From assembly GCF_020523625.1 (NCBI RefSeq), contig NZ_JAJAQH010000001.1, positions 260,930 through 324,929 on the forward strand: 64,000 nt of DNA, written 5' to 3'. Each line of letters starts with the position of its first letter. Position 1 is the stretch's first letter. The notes under the pieces were generated by a model. It worked only from the letters and a program-made list of their open reading frames with translations. It was not told the DNA's origin and searched no databases. This document shows, in pieces, positions 23,801 to 32,970 of the stretch. The stretch is from Methylovorus menthalis (GTDB taxonomy: Bacteria; Pseudomonadota; Gammaproteobacteria; Burkholderiales; Methylophilaceae). Position numbers and translations under genes: made by a program.

Positions 23801-26426
23801 TAAACCGGGTGGCATTTTCATCCGCCGGGCGGAGGAGCTATCGGAAGATGCCAGGGTATTGCTGCTCTCGGTCGCCCGTGTGGTGCTGCACGATACGGCG
23901 GACACGCTGATCGAACAGATAGATCGCCGCGTATCCACCGAGCGCGTGTCCGACATGCTCCAACCCATGTTGCCGCATGAAAGCACTCCCAACGTGCCAC
24001 TGGTTCTACCACCGCGCCAGTTTTTCAATGGCCTGGGCGGCTTTTCGGAAGATGGTCGCGAATACATCATCACCCTGCCGCCAGGCGCAACGACACCAGC
24101 ACCGTGGTCAAATGTGATTGCCAGCCCGCATATCGGCATGGTCATCAGCGAGAGTGGCAGCAGCTATACCTGGGTAGAAAACGCTCACGAGTTCCGCCTC
24201 ACCACCTGGCATAACGACCCCATCAGCGATAGCAGTGGCGAAGCCTGCTACGTGCGCGATGAGGAGTCCGGCGCTTTCTGGTCGCCCACGCCCTTACCGG
24301 CGCGGGGATTGTCGGGCTATGTCTGTCGACATGGCTTCGGCTATAGCGTGTTCGAGCATGAGGAAGCAGGCATACGCTCGGAGCTGACCACCTTTGTCGC
24401 CATGGATGCGCCAGTCAAATTTGTGGTGGTCAAACTCAGCAATCACTCGGGCCGCACCCGCAAGCTATCGCTGACTGGCTACTGGGAGCTGGTGCTGGGG
24501 CAATGGCGCCATGCCAACATGATGCAGGTTGTCACCGAGATTGATCCGCATAGCCACGCCCTGCTGGCGCGCAACCAGTATGGGCCGTCATGCGCCAATC
24601 GCGTGGTGTTTGCCCAGGTTAACCTGAGTGAGCGTTCCGTGAGTGGCAACCGTGCCGAGTTTATCGGGCGCAATGGCACCCTCGCCAAGCCCGCTGCCAT
24701 GCAACGCAAACGCTTGTCCGGCCGCACGGGCGCCTGCCTGGACCCTTGCGCCGCCATTCAGGCGCCATTGGAGCTGGCTGAGGGCCAGACACGCGAGGTG
24801 GTTTTTGTATTTGGGGCTGGCGCAAATACCCACGAGGTGCACCACTATATTCAGCAATATTGCGGGCCTGCAGGTGCCGAAGCGGCCCTGGAAAAGGTGA
24901 AGGAATACTGGGAAGTTACCCTAGGCGCAGTACAGGTGACAACGCCTGACCCCGCCATGGATATCCTCACCAATGGCTGGCTGCTTTACCAGACCCTGGC
25001 TTGCCGCGTGTGGGCACGCAGCGGTTACTACCAGTCTGGCGGTGCCTATGGTTTCCGCGACCAGCTGCAAGACACCATGGCCCTGGTGCACACCACGCCA
25101 GGGCTGGCACGCCAGCAGCTCATCACCTGCGCCGAGCGTCAGTTCAGCGAGGGCGACGTGCAGCACTGGTGGCATCCACCTGCCGGGCAGGGCGTACGTA
25201 CTCACTTCTCGGATGATTATCTGTGGCTGCCCTATGCCACCTGCCGCTATGTGCAGACCACGGGCGATGCCGGGGTGCTGGATAGCACCATTCCCTTCCT
25301 GGAAGGCCGCATGCTGAACCAGGAGGAAGAATCCTATTACGACCAGCCACAGCGTTCGGCCGAAGAGGCCACGCTGTACGAGCATTGCGTGCGTGCCATC
25401 CGCCATGGCTTGCGCTTTGGTGTGCACCAGCTGCCACTGATGGGCTGCGGCGACTGGAACGATGGCATGAATCTGGTCGGCCGTGCGGGTCAGGGCGAGA
25501 GCGTATGGCTGGCCTGGTTCCTGTTTGATAACCTGACCCAGTTTGCCAGCCTGGCACAAAGCCGCAACGATAGCGCCTTTGCCGAGTTCTGCATCGGACA
25601 CGCCGAGACATTACGCCAGCATATAGAAGCCAATGCCTGGGATGGCAACTGGTACCGGCGCGCCTATTTTGACGATGGGACACCACTGGGCTCCAGCAGC
25701 AATCCCGAATGCCAGATCGATTCGATCAGCCAGAGCTGGGCCATCATCTCCGGCGGTGGCAACCCCATGCGGGCACGCATGGCGATGAAAGCCGTGAATG
25801 AACGCCTGGTGATGCGCGAAGCCAACCTCATTCGCCTGCTGACACCGCCGTTTGATAACTCCAGCCTGCAACCCGGCTATATCAAGGGGTATGTGCCTGG
25901 TATCCGCGAAAATGGCGGGCAATATACCCATGCCGGCGTGTGGGCCAGCATGGCCTATGCCATGCAGGGCGACACCGAACAGGCATGGGCGCTATACACC
26001 ATGCTGAACCCCATCCACCACGGCAGCCATCCGCAAGACATGCTGCGCTACAAGGTAGAACCCTATGTGATGAGTGCGGATATTTATGCGGCAGACGCCC
26101 ATATGGGCCGTGGCGGCTGGAGCTGGTATACCGGCGCCGCGGGCTGGATGTATCGCCTCAGTTTGGAAACCCTGCTCGGGCTGGAATTACGTCAGGATCG
26201 CCTGCTGATACATCCGCGCATTCCCGCCGACTGGACCGAGTATCAGATCCGCTATCGCTTTCAGGAAACGCATTATCAGCTCAACTTCCGCTGCATGGGC
26301 ACGCACCGCAACGTCATCAAGCAGGTATGGCTGGATGGTCAGCTGATAGAAGCCTGGGCGCCCAACACCCTGATGCTGGTTAATGACGGGGTGGATCATG
26401 TGATGGATATTGCGCTGGATGGGTGA
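17862..26426 (+). CDS. ndvB: Cyclic beta-1,2-glucan synthase
   Basis: A giant inner-membrane enzyme (2854 aa from TTG 17862) that builds and cyclises osmoregulated periplasmic beta-1,2-glucan from UDP-glucose. Membrane pairs lie near residues 394-450 and 807-978. The GT84-type glycosyltransferase core lies at about 465-780, with LDTDTQLP near 607 and RRHRWMRGDWQ near 755. A glucoamylase-like domain follows at about 1020-1510 (GHFYNWYDT), then two GH94 beta-sandwich modules (about 1555-1900 and 2060-2290) and a GH94 phosphorylase-like domain at 2330-2840, with GDWNDGMN near 2530. The size matches rhizobial NdvB/ChvB. The start is uncertain: the frame continues upstream, where CAGGAG at 17784 faces ATC codons at 17796 and 17799, whereas AGGA at 17851 precedes the TTG. 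Confidence 0.95.
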   Translation: MLRSELFSIEQLKRHAAMLATEHVLTPGPGADHLLPRLADNARVLLAAYEVVTTAATEGQHLVPAESWLLDNFYLIEQQISLAKRHLPRGYSRQLPRLANGISAGFPRIYDLALALISHMDGRVDNDNASQVVEAYQSVEVLRLGELWAFPIMLQLALLENLRRVGVRIARRREERDAAIAWADRMLTTAEQEPQLLIQLLAEFANADVPLTAPFVEEFYSRLQAHGSAMAFVQAWVEHKLQEQGVTATQLSEAASRTAAANQISIANSISSLRFIGTMDWRNYVESLSKVEQVLRNDPAAMYALQDFTTRDRYRHVIEEVARRCGKPEPVVADAAIAQAKLAAASQGTAHRTAHVGYFLVDHGLPMLEKAMGRPPSWKIPARQHYLRHRLLVYLAPMALLTALSAFIVLRQLQPLALGSMHYWLFAVLSMIGLSTFSVTLVNLVATWILKPRVLPRLDFSQGIPPEHCTMVIVPTLLTSMAAIDAYMEALEIRYLGNRDAQLYFALLTDFPDALTDSLPTDAALLAHAHQAIATLNATYRDDRPCIFYLLHRPRTWNPVERLWMGYERKRGKLEQFNALLRGSGQAAFPDIVGDTALFPRVRYVITLDTDTQLPRDTARTLVGNMAHPLNRPVYDAKLGRIVEGYAILQPRAATSLTSATRSWFTRLFAGESGIDPYTREISDVYQDLFGEGSFIGKGIYDVDAFRQVVDQQFPDNLILSHDLLESGYARSALVSDVVLIEDYPASYLADVSRRHRWMRGDWQLVGWLFPRVPGPAGKSGERGQRAANPINALSIWKIFDNLRRSMVAPALLMLLASGWLLGVGSATFWACLILIVLFSPMLLTTMVDLLRKPADRAWLVHLTQTGKSAIPPISTGLLTLAFLPYEALIALDAILRSGLRMLFTRRGLLLWHTRAYTVRNAKRSLRDFVLEMWIAPLLSLALLSSLLGLMQQGQAIAWPVILPMLCVWLIAPIIAWRISLPLPKTTAELTTEQRLFLRKQARRTWQYFVSLVGPDDHWLPPDNFQEFPAGMIASRTSPTNIGMALVSNLAAYDLGYLSAGELITRSEHTLSTMALLERYRGHFYNWYDTRTLEVLRPHYVSSVDSGNLAGCLLTLQMGLLELKKQTTLPSQTFHGLQDTLQVLEEYVPATAGADAQSHLSWLRKELNTLCAAGTAFPSPTAAFNLLQQLHDAASALAISLGNEGTTDAQLSTWLAAFDEQCLAAYEELSLLSFSHGNLMDDEGTPPAHLTSLDTQHESLSRQARLDELIEQCAQFAIMDADFLYDAESGLLSIGYDVRERRRDPSCYDLLASEARLASFLFIAEGKLPQKHWFTLGRLLTSQGGELSLISWSGSMFEYLMPGLMMPSYDNTLLDQTCKAVVLRQIEYGRQRGIPWGISESCYNATDASHVYQYRAFGVPGLGFKRGLADDLVIAPYATALALIVMPREACRNLQAMAGLGFTGQFGFYEAIDYTPSRVPRGKTHAVVKSYMVHHQGMSLLAFVHVLRDAPMQRRFMAAPAVQATALLLQERVPKKGDTLHPHAAEVNAAARPPVADRGSIMRVLTNPHTTLPEVHLLSNGHYHVMVTNSGGGYSRWRDLAITRWREDATMDGFGTFIYLRDRDTGYYWSSAYQPTHGKTDSFEAIFVQGRAEYRLRDQAIETHTEISVSPEDDVEIRRVTLANLSSRHRRIEITTYAEVVLAPLNADLAHRAFSNLFVQTEILADRQAILCTRRPRTPEEQVPWMFHLLAAPGAVAGALSFETDRAQFIGRGRTASHPVVMDSRAGPALLSNSEGSVLDPIVAIRCNISLQADTSAVIQIISGVADTREQALALLDKYCDRHFVDRAFEMAWFHSQEVLRLINASEADAQTYARLAASIIYASALRRAPPAVILRNQQGQSSLWRFGISGDMPIVLLRVGDISRLNLVKQSLQAHAYWRMKGLVVDLVIINEDFSGYRALLHDQIMGLINAGSEAQVMDKPGGIFIRRAEELSEDARVLLLSVARVVLHDTADTLIEQIDRRVSTERVSDMLQPMLPHESTPNVPLVLPPRQFFNGLGGFSEDGREYIITLPPGATTPAPWSNVIASPHIGMVISESGSSYTWVENAHEFRLTTWHNDPISDSSGEACYVRDEESGAFWSPTPLPARGLSGYVCRHGFGYSVFEHEEAGIRSELTTFVAMDAPVKFVVVKLSNHSGRTRKLSLTGYWELVLGQWRHANMMQVVTEIDPHSHALLARNQYGPSCANRVVFAQVNLSERSVSGNRAEFIGRNGTLAKPAAMQRKRLSGRTGACLDPCAAIQAPLELAEGQTREVVFVFGAGANTHEVHHYIQQYCGPAGAEAALEKVKEYWEVTLGAVQVTTPDPAMDILTNGWLLYQTLACRVWARSGYYQSGGAYGFRDQLQDTMALVHTTPGLARQQLITCAERQFSEGDVQHWWHPPAGQGVRTHFSDDYLWLPYATCRYVQTTGDAGVLDSTIPFLEGRMLNQEEESYYDQPQRSAEEATLYEHCVRAIRHGLRFGVHQLPLMGCGDWNDGMNLVGRAGQGESVWLAWFLFDNLTQFASLAQSRNDSAFAEFCIGHAETLRQHIEANAWDGNWYRRAYFDDGTPLGSSSNPECQIDSISQSWAIISGGGNPMRARMAMKAVNERLVMREANLIRLLTPPFDNSSLQPGYIKGYVPGIRENGGQYTHAGVWASMAYAMQGDTEQAWALYTMLNPIHHGSHPQDMLRYKVEPYVMSADIYAADAHMGRGGWSWYTGAAGWMYRLSLETLLGLELRQDRLLIHPRIPADWTEYQIRYRFQETHYQLNFRCMGTHRNVIKQVWLDGQLIEAWAPNTLMLVNDGVDHVMDIALDG

Positions 26427-26436
26427 TAGCAGATGA

Positions 26437-26475
26437 TGCGCCCGAGCATTTGGCCTGACGGTCGAGTCGGGCGCA
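26437..26475. repeat. Inverted repeat between convergent ndvB and chemoreceptor genes
   Basis: TGCGCCCGA (26437-26445) and TCGGGCGCA (26467-26475) are perfect 9-bp arms with a 21-nt loop, 11 bp after the ndvB stop. There is no T-run. It may be a rho-dependent or processing hairpin at the end of ndvB. Confidence 0.35.
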
Positions 26476-26557
26476 GCGAGACTGCTGGTGGACCCTTCGC
26501 CGAATATAGACCAACAATATCGGCGTAATACAGGTTTACCCCATGCCCCGTTTGTTA

Positions 26558-29032
26558 TCAGCCAACCGAAACCAGCAAGGGCCGAGCAGATACTGGGTTA
26601 CCCGCTGCAACCTTATAGCGGGAGACGGTTTCCATCAAGATACCCGCCTGATCGGCCAATGACATGGCTGCAGCAGCTGCTTCCTCCACCAGGGCTGCAT
26701 TCTGTTGCGTCACCTGATCCATATTGCTGACGGCCACATTCACTTGCTCAATGCCCGTGCTTTGCTCAGTAGAAGCATGGGTAATTTCCGCCATGATATT
26801 TGCCACGCTCTGTACGGAGGCCACAATATCACTCATCGTTGAACCGGCTTCTGCCACCAGCGTGGATCCTTCCTTAACCTTTGCTACAGAAGCGGTTATC
26901 AGCTGCGTGATCTCTTTGGCAGCCGATGCCGAGCGCTGCGCCAGATTGCGCACTTCACTTGCCACGACAGCAAAGCCCCGTCCATGCTCGCCGGCACGCG
27001 CGGCCTCTACCGCAGCATTCAGCGCAAGAATATTGGTCTGGAAAGCAATCCCATCGATGACGCTGATAATATCGACGATTTTTCTCGAGCTTTCGCTAAT
27101 GCCGGACATGGTGAGTATGACCTCGTTGACCACTCCGCCGCCTTTCACGGCCGTCTCGGAAGCATTATGTACGAGCTGATTGGCCTGCCTGGCATTATTG
27201 GCATTCTGTCGCACGGTGGAAGCCAGCTCTTCCATACTGGACGCAGTCTCTTCCAACATGGAAGCCTGTTCTTCCGTGCGTTGAGACAGGTCATTATTAC
27301 CAGTAGCAATTTCATTTGCCGAAGTCGAAATGCTATCGCTGGAACGCTTGATCTGGGTAATGATGCCCGCCATATTATCGATCAATGCATTGACACCTTC
27401 ACACAGCGCGCGTAGCTCACTGGTTTTATCATCCAATGAAATCCGGTTTGTCAGATCTCCCGTCTTGGCCGTCGCCACCATCGCCTGGGTTTCCTCCACC
27501 GTTCGGCTCATTGCCTGAGTGCTCAGCACTTGTGCGGTAATGTCTGTCGCATATTTCACAATCTTGAATGGTTTTCCGTTCAAATCGAAAATAGGATTGT
27601 AAGAAGCCTGCAACCAGACTTCCCTGCCGTTTTTGGCCATGCGTTTATATACACCGGTATCATATTGCCCGGCACGCAAGCGCTCCCATAATTGCCGATA
27701 CTCATCACTGAGGCGTGTTTCGGCGTCCACAAAAGTACTGTGCAACTTCCCTTCGGCTTCTTGCAGTGTGTAGCCAAGGATATCGAGAAGTTTCTGGTTC
27801 GCGCTGAGGACAGTACTATCAAGATTGAACTCGATGACGCCTTGTGACTTGGCAATGGCGGCAAGCTGTCCAGAGAAGTCAGCTTGCTTGAGTTCCTGCT
27901 CCGTGATATCCGTCGCGTATTTGACTACCTTGAATGGTTTCCCATCCATATCCAGTATGGGGTTATAGGACGCTTGCAGCCAGACTTCCTGACCACTCTT
28001 GGCAATGCGTTTATAAACACCAGCGTCATATTGCCCGGCACGTAACCGCTCCCAGAATGCCTTGTACTCGCTACTGTTGCGTGTTTCGGCATCGACAAAA
28101 GTGCTGTGTGGCTTGCCTTTAGCTTCGTCCAGCGTATATCCCAGGATATCGAGAAACTTCTGGTTCGCCGTAATGACAGTACCATCCAGGTTGAATTCAA
28201 TCACACCCTGGACTTTACTGATGGCCGCAAGCTGTCCGGAAAAGTCAGCATGCTTGAGTTCCTGCTCAGTGATATCGGTCGCATATTTGACTACCTTGAA
28301 TGGGTTGCCACTCAAATCAAAAATGGGATTGTAGGAAGCTTGCAGCCAGACTTCCCGGCCACTTTTGGCAATGCGTTTGTACATCCCGGTATCGTATTGC
28401 CCGGCACGCAATCGCTCCCAGAATGCCTTGTATTCGCCACTGCTGCGTGTTCCAGCATCGACAAAGGCGCTGTGTGACTTGCCTTTGGCTTCTTCCAACG
28501 TATACCCCAGAATATCGAGAAATTTCTGGTTCGCCGTAATGACCGTACCATCCAGATTAAACTCAATGACACCCTGTGCCTTGGCAATGGCCTCCAATTG
28601 ACCAGCCGCGTCAGCCGCTTTTAATTGTTGCGCAGTAATGTCTGTCGCATATTTAACGACTTTGAATGGTTTCCCATCCATATCCAATATGGGGTTATAG
28701 GACGCTTGCAGCCAGACTTCACGGCCACTCTTGGCAATGCGTTTATACACACCAGCATCATATTGCCCGGCACGCAACCGCTCCCAGAATGCCTTGTACT
28801 CGCTACTGTTGCGTGTTTCGGCATCGACAAAAGTGCTGTGTGGCTTGCCCTTCGCTTCGTCCACCGTATACCCCAGGATATCGAGAAACTTCTGGTTCGC
28901 CGTAATAACCGTACCATCCAGATTAAACTCGATGACTCCCTGGGATTTGCCAATCGCCGCGACCTGCCCTCGGAGATTTAATAGCTCGAGGTCATATTCT
29001 GTTTTTTTTGAGAATAGTTTTGATAGCAACAT
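26558..29032 (-). CDS. Cytoplasmic methyl-accepting chemotaxis protein with four tandem PAS domains
   Basis: An 824-aa chemoreceptor without any membrane segment. After a 22-residue leader it has four PAS repeats of exactly 122 residues (23-144, 145-266, 267-388, 389-510), each starting with [17 protein letters not shown] and ending with VVKYATDIT (IVKYATDIT in the fourth). A HAMP-like linker (about 515-570) and the signalling domain (about 580-800) follow; the tip reads [23 protein letters not shown]. There is no C-terminal CheR-binding pentapeptide. Soluble PAS receptors usually sense redox state, oxygen or energy status through a bound flavin or heme; the cofactor here is unknown. No che genes are in the window. 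Confidence 0.93.
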   Translation of the reverse strand: MLLSKLFSKKTEYDLELLNLRGQVAAIGKSQGVIEFNLDGTVITANQKFLDILGYTVDEAKGKPHSTFVDAETRNSSEYKAFWERLRAGQYDAGVYKRIAKSGREVWLQASYNPILDMDGKPFKVVKYATDITAQQLKAADAAGQLEAIAKAQGVIEFNLDGTVITANQKFLDILGYTLEEAKGKSHSAFVDAGTRSSGEYKAFWERLRAGQYDTGMYKRIAKSGREVWLQASYNPIFDLSGNPFKVVKYATDITEQELKHADFSGQLAAISKVQGVIEFNLDGTVITANQKFLDILGYTLDEAKGKPHSTFVDAETRNSSEYKAFWERLRAGQYDAGVYKRIAKSGQEVWLQASYNPILDMDGKPFKVVKYATDITEQELKQADFSGQLAAIAKSQGVIEFNLDSTVLSANQKLLDILGYTLQEAEGKLHSTFVDAETRLSDEYRQLWERLRAGQYDTGVYKRMAKNGREVWLQASYNPIFDLNGKPFKIVKYATDITAQVLSTQAMSRTVEETQAMVATAKTGDLTNRISLDDKTSELRALCEGVNALIDNMAGIITQIKRSSDSISTSANEIATGNNDLSQRTEEQASMLEETASSMEELASTVRQNANNARQANQLVHNASETAVKGGGVVNEVILTMSGISESSRKIVDIISVIDGIAFQTNILALNAAVEAARAGEHGRGFAVVASEVRNLAQRSASAAKEITQLITASVAKVKEGSTLVAEAGSTMSDIVASVQSVANIMAEITHASTEQSTGIEQVNVAVSNMDQVTQQNAALVEEAAAAAMSLADQAGILMETVSRYKVAAGNPVSARPLLVSVG
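27503..28966 (-). repeat. Four tandem 366-bp repeats encoding PAS domains
   Basis: Units at 28601-28966, 28235-28600, 27869-28234 and 27503-27868 encode 122-aa PAS copies that are very similar. Units 1 and 3 are nearly identical in protein (for example [19 protein letters not shown] and [15 protein letters not shown]); unit 4 is the most diverged ([15 protein letters not shown]). The even period and high similarity point to recent duplication or gene conversion. Confidence 0.9.
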
Positions 29033-29196
29033 GAATGACTTCCGGTAATAGATGAACGCCCTCTATTAACGTCGAGTTTTTCATGATGTTTAAACTGAAT
29101 CGTTACTGGCTGTATAGGTACTCTTGGCTTTGCAATAACAAAGCCACTATTTCAAACGCGCTACGATACACCTCTGCCTAGCCGGGCAGGATACGA

Positions 29197-29847
29197 TTAC
29201 TGCAGCCTGGCGATGCTGGCCACCCATTCCTGTGCCACCGCATCCAGTTCACTGCGCGCACGTTTCAAGGCCTCTTCACGGGCTACCTGATCCGAAAATT
29301 GCAGCGGTTGCGCGTCAACAAACCATGGATTCTCCACCCCGAGAAAGGCGAAGGGAGATTTCAGTGCCGGGGTGAGGGCATCCATGTGTGACCATGGGCT
29401 GAGGCCGGGCCTGAGGTCAGCGCCCCGGGCTGTAATGAAGAGAGTTTTCTGGCGGGTGAGATTGCCCGTCGTGGTGCCGTCTTCATGAAAGTTGTAGGTG
29501 AGGTTGGTGCGCACCAAGTTATCAATAAACGCCTTGAAGCTGGATGGCATGGAGAAGTTGTACATGGGCATGGCGAACACCAGGAGGTCAGACATCAGTA
29601 CACGGGCACAGAGATTGTCCGAATATTCCAGGGTCTTTTTCATGGCGTCGGTGCGCTCTACGGCAGGTGTGTAGGTTGCCTTGGCAAAATCACCGCTCAC
29701 GTGCGGCGGATTCTCTACTGACAAATCAAGATAATCCACCGTCAGCCCGGGAATCTGCTTTTTCAGCGTTTCCACAAAATACGCAGACAACATTTTTGAG
29801 TTGGAAAGCTGGCGCTTGGGGCTGGCGTCTACATGCATCAGTCTCAT
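29197..29847 (-). CDS. azoR: FMN-dependent NADH-azoreductase family protein
   Basis: A 216-aa flavodoxin-fold protein from the ATG at 29847 (MRLMHVDASPK). The frame is open for 33 more codons upstream, but the first beta strand of the fold begins here; AAGGC lies about 9 nt before. The FMN-binding signature is VFAMPMYNFSMPSSFKAFIDNLVR near residues 88-111, followed by TLFITARGA. The enzyme family reduces azo dyes and quinones with NADH through a ping-pong mechanism in the cytoplasm. It lies just downstream of a MocR regulator on the same strand. The gene symbol follows the family; orthology to E. coli AzoR is not proven. Confidence 0.82.
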   Translation of the reverse strand: MRLMHVDASPKRQLSNSKMLSAYFVETLKKQIPGLTVDYLDLSVENPPHVSGDFAKATYTPAVERTDAMKKTLEYSDNLCARVLMSDLLVFAMPMYNFSMPSSFKAFIDNLVRTNLTYNFHEDGTTTGNLTRQKTLFITARGADLRPGLSPWSHMDALTPALKSPFAFLGVENPWFVDAQPLQFSDQVAREEALKRARSELDAVAQEWVASIARLQ

Positions 29848-30015
29848 TTCAGTCACTGCCTTTTCGTCATGATTAAACATGCCAGCATGGTAGGCACTGC
29901 CCCGGGACAGATACAGAGCCAAAAAATGCGTATACGAGTAGGCCATGAATGGCAGCGAGTGTTAAAAGAAGCGCCTATGAAGCAAAATGATCAGGCGGGC
30001 AACAGCCGCCAGACA

Positions 30016-31482
30016 TCAGGTAAAGAAGCCTTGCAGCTGCCGCGCGGCATGTTCGGCTGTCCTGGCATTGGCAATATTGGTAAAGCCGATGATGAGGCCA
30101 TTGTGCGGGGAGTCAGCGCGGGATGGATGCGCTGGCTGTCTGGCATGGGCCGTCCAGCTGGATAAGGCGTGTATGCCATAACCGAGCTGGTTGAAGCCGC
30201 TGACAATATTCTTGTCAGCGTGCTGGCTGATGATCTTGGCGGCGAAATGCATGCCGTTTTTGTGCGCGTTGATCTCAATGTGGTCGCCCAGCACATCCAT
30301 CAGCACCTTGCGGGTCATCTCCCGGCGCTCGGCATACAGCGACCGCATTTTTTTAAGATGTCGTGAAAAATGCCCCTCGGCAATGAAGTCATTCACCACC
30401 ATCTGCGGGCCTATCGAGCTGCCCAGCTGATAGAGCTTTGCCTTCTCGGTGCAGATATCCACCAGACTCTGCGGCATTACCAGATAACCCAGCCGCAGGG
30501 CAGGGAAGAGCGTTTTGCTAAAGGTGCCCGCGTAGATGACGCGATCATACTGATCCAGGCTTTTTAGCGAGGGCAAGGGGTAACCGGAATAGCGAAACTC
30601 GCCATCGTAGTCGTCCTCAATGACCCAGGCGCCAGCGCTTCCGGCCCAATCCAGCAACTGCATGCGCCGCGACCAGGACAAGGCCATGGCGAGCGGACTT
30701 TGATGCGATGGCGTGACAATCGCCAGACTGGCGTGGGGAGACATGCGTATGCCTTCAGAAACCACCATGCCCTCATGGTCCACCGGCACGCGTACCAGAT
30801 GGGCACCCAGATCCTCCAGCATGCGGGTCGCCAGAATATATCCGGGATCTTCCATCCAGACATCGGCACCACGCAGACTCAGGCAGCGCGAGAGAAAATC
30901 CAGCGCGCCCTGGTAGCCCACGGTAATAAACACCTGCTGCGGCTCGCACACCACCCCGCGCGACAAGCGAAGATAGGTAGCTATTGATTGCCGCAAGGGC
31001 AAATAGCCCAAAGGATCGCGATAAGAAAAATCATGGGCGGACAGGCTGCGCAATCGCCGGGATGCCAGTCGGGACCATATTTTTCTGGGGAAGGCATCAT
31101 ATGCCGGACTACCCGGCAAAAAAACATGCGAAGGCCCGCTGGCAACCGGCACAGGCCCGGGATGCGACAGGGAAGAAGCCTTTGGTGGCCGGACAGGGGC
31201 GGACACGCTTTTACCGACTGGCCGGAAGGGCGCATGCACAAACGTACCTGCCTGCCCTTTCGAGACAAAAATGCCCTCGCCCAGCAGCATGGAATACGCA
31301 CTTTCCACCGTGCCGCGCGCCACGTTAAGCGCGCTGGCCAGCACGCGGGTAGAGGGCACCCGGTTTCCATCATTCAGCAAACCACCTTCAATGGCTTCTT
31401 TGAAGCGCGTGTAAATCTGCAGGTGTATGGGCTCAGCAGCCGCCTTGTTCAGCGTGATTAATGTGGCTGATTTTTCCACCAT
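30016..31482 (-). CDS. MocR-type regulator (GntR winged helix fused to PLP aminotransferase domain)
   Basis: A 488-aa protein. Residues about 15-85 form the GntR helix-turn-helix (LQIYTRFKEAIEGG, then VPSTRVLASALNVARGTVESAY). Residues about 120-485 resemble a fold-type I aminotransferase; the PLP-binding lysine lies in YAGTFSKTLFPALRLGYLV, and VIEDDYDGEFRY is the conserved Asp-containing segment. MocR proteins bind PLP and usually regulate vitamin B6 or amino-compound genes. The protein starts 78 bp before the RND outer-membrane factor's stop and 169 bp before the azoreductase start. Target genes are unknown; the downstream azoreductase is the closest candidate. Confidence 0.92.
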   Translation of the reverse strand: MVEKSATLITLNKAAAEPIHLQIYTRFKEAIEGGLLNDGNRVPSTRVLASALNVARGTVESAYSMLLGEGIFVSKGQAGTFVHAPFRPVGKSVSAPVRPPKASSLSHPGPVPVASGPSHVFLPGSPAYDAFPRKIWSRLASRRLRSLSAHDFSYRDPLGYLPLRQSIATYLRLSRGVVCEPQQVFITVGYQGALDFLSRCLSLRGADVWMEDPGYILATRMLEDLGAHLVRVPVDHEGMVVSEGIRMSPHASLAIVTPSHQSPLAMALSWSRRMQLLDWAGSAGAWVIEDDYDGEFRYSGYPLPSLKSLDQYDRVIYAGTFSKTLFPALRLGYLVMPQSLVDICTEKAKLYQLGSSIGPQMVVNDFIAEGHFSRHLKKMRSLYAERREMTRKVLMDVLGDHIEINAHKNGMHFAAKIISQHADKNIVSGFNQLGYGIHALSSWTAHARQPAHPSRADSPHNGLIIGFTNIANARTAEHAARQLQGFFT

Positions 31483-31560
31483 GGCCCAGTGTAATTCACA
31501 AATAATGATGTTTTCATTATGCCTTGCAGTCCACTGATTGGCGATGTGTCAGCCAAACAC

Positions 31561-32970
31561 TCAGAACGCCCCGCCCCCCAGCACCTTGTACAGCGTGACC
31601 TGGTTGGAGACATCCGATAGCCGCACCGTGATGAGATTCTGCTGGGCGGAATAATAGCTACGTTGGGCATCCAGCACGGTCAAGTAATTATCCAGGCCTT
31701 TTTCGAAGCGCAGACGGGACAGCGTAAAGCTTCGCTCGGTAGCATTCGTCAGGGCAGTTTGGGCTGACAATTGCTCTTCCAGCGTGGCGCGCTGGGCAAG
31801 CGAGTCAGACACTTCCTTGAAGGCCGTCTGGATGGCTTTTTCGTATTGCGCCACGCTGATATCACGGTTCACTTCCGCCACCTTAAGATTGGCTTTATTC
31901 AGCCCGGCATTGAAGATGGGCAACACGATCTGCGGTGCAAAGCTCCATGCACGATTGTTTCCGTTAAACAGACTCCCCAACTCATTGCTGGCCAGCCCTG
32001 CACTGGCAGTGAGGGAAATCGTGGGGAAAAACGCAGCGCGGGCAGCGCCAATATTAGCGTTGTAGCCTTGAAGATCCCGCTCGGCTTCCAGCACATCGGG
32101 CCTGTTTTGCAACACGGTGGAAGGCAGGCCATCGGGAAGGGTCGCGGTTTGAGAGACGGCTTTCAGCGAGCGCATTTCGTCAAGCTTGACCTCCGGCGCA
32201 GTCCCCACCAGCAATACCAGGGCATTTCTGTCCTGATCGACCTGGGTCATGTATTTGGCTACATCGGCCCGCGCAGACTCCACAGTGGTTTCGGCTTGCC
32301 GCAAGGTGAGCTCGGTGACGCTGCCAAACTCCAGCTGCCGTTTGGTCATGTCATAGGATTCGCGCTGCGTACGAAAGGTCTCCCGGGCCAATTCCAGGCT
32401 TTCCATATCCGCCACCATGGTGAGATAGGCATTCGCCACCTCGGCCACCAACGTGATTTGGGCGCTACGTCTGGCTTCTTCGGTAGACAGGTATTGGTAT
32501 ACCGCCTGGTCACGCAGACTGCGGACACGGCCAAAGAAATCCAGCTCATACGACGAGAAACCCAGGTTTGCCGAATATTGATGGGTCAACAGCGTAGCGC
32601 CGGTAGTGGATGCTGCCGCTGGCGTACGTTGATTGGTGCCACTGCCCGTCGCATTGATCTTGGGAAAAAGATCTGCCCGCTGGATCTGATACTGGGCACG
32701 CGCCTTTTCAATATTCAAGGTGCTCACGCGCAGGTCACGATTGTTTTCCAGCGCCTGCCGGATCAGCTTTTTCAAATCTGGGTCGGTAAAAAACTGCTCC
32801 CATCCCAATACCGCAGGTGCCGTGGCCTGCTTCTGCACGGCATCCTTCGTGGCTGGCCACTGGGCGGGAATCGGCGCAGCTGGCCGTTCGTATTTGGGTT
32901 GCATGTTCATGCAACCGGCCAGCATAAGGGCGACGATTCCAAGAGGATAACTATACTTGTTCATTTTCAT
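31561..32970 (-). CDS. RND efflux outer-membrane lipoprotein (OprM/NodT family)
   Basis: A 469-aa outer-membrane channel subunit. The ATG at 32970 overlaps the TGA of the pump gene (ATGA), which suggests translational coupling; a second ATG at 32964 is better spaced from AAAGGA. The lipobox LMLAGC places the lipid on a cysteine near residue 22. Two OEP repeats follow ([29 protein letters not shown] and its second copy around [19 protein letters not shown]), which form the trimeric beta-barrel and alpha-helical tunnel. It completes the tripartite pump with the two genes upstream. Confidence 0.94.
   Translation of the reverse strand: MKMNKYSYPLGIVALMLAGCMNMQPKYERPAAPIPAQWPATKDAVQKQATAPAVLGWEQFFTDPDLKKLIRQALENNRDLRVSTLNIEKARAQYQIQRADLFPKINATGSGTNQRTPAAASTTGATLLTHQYSANLGFSSYELDFFGRVRSLRDQAVYQYLSTEEARRSAQITLVAEVANAYLTMVADMESLELARETFRTQRESYDMTKRQLEFGSVTELTLRQAETTVESARADVAKYMTQVDQDRNALVLLVGTAPEVKLDEMRSLKAVSQTATLPDGLPSTVLQNRPDVLEAERDLQGYNANIGAARAAFFPTISLTASAGLASNELGSLFNGNNRAWSFAPQIVLPIFNAGLNKANLKVAEVNRDISVAQYEKAIQTAFKEVSDSLAQRATLEEQLSAQTALTNATERSFTLSRLRFEKGLDNYLTVLDAQRSYYSAQQNLITVRLSDVSNQVTLYKVLGGGAF

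Noticed and set aside
27503-28966. Regularly spaced long repeats considered as CRISPR or mobile array
   Set aside because: The period is 366 bp, the repeats are coding and fully account for PAS domains; there are no short repeats with unique spacers.
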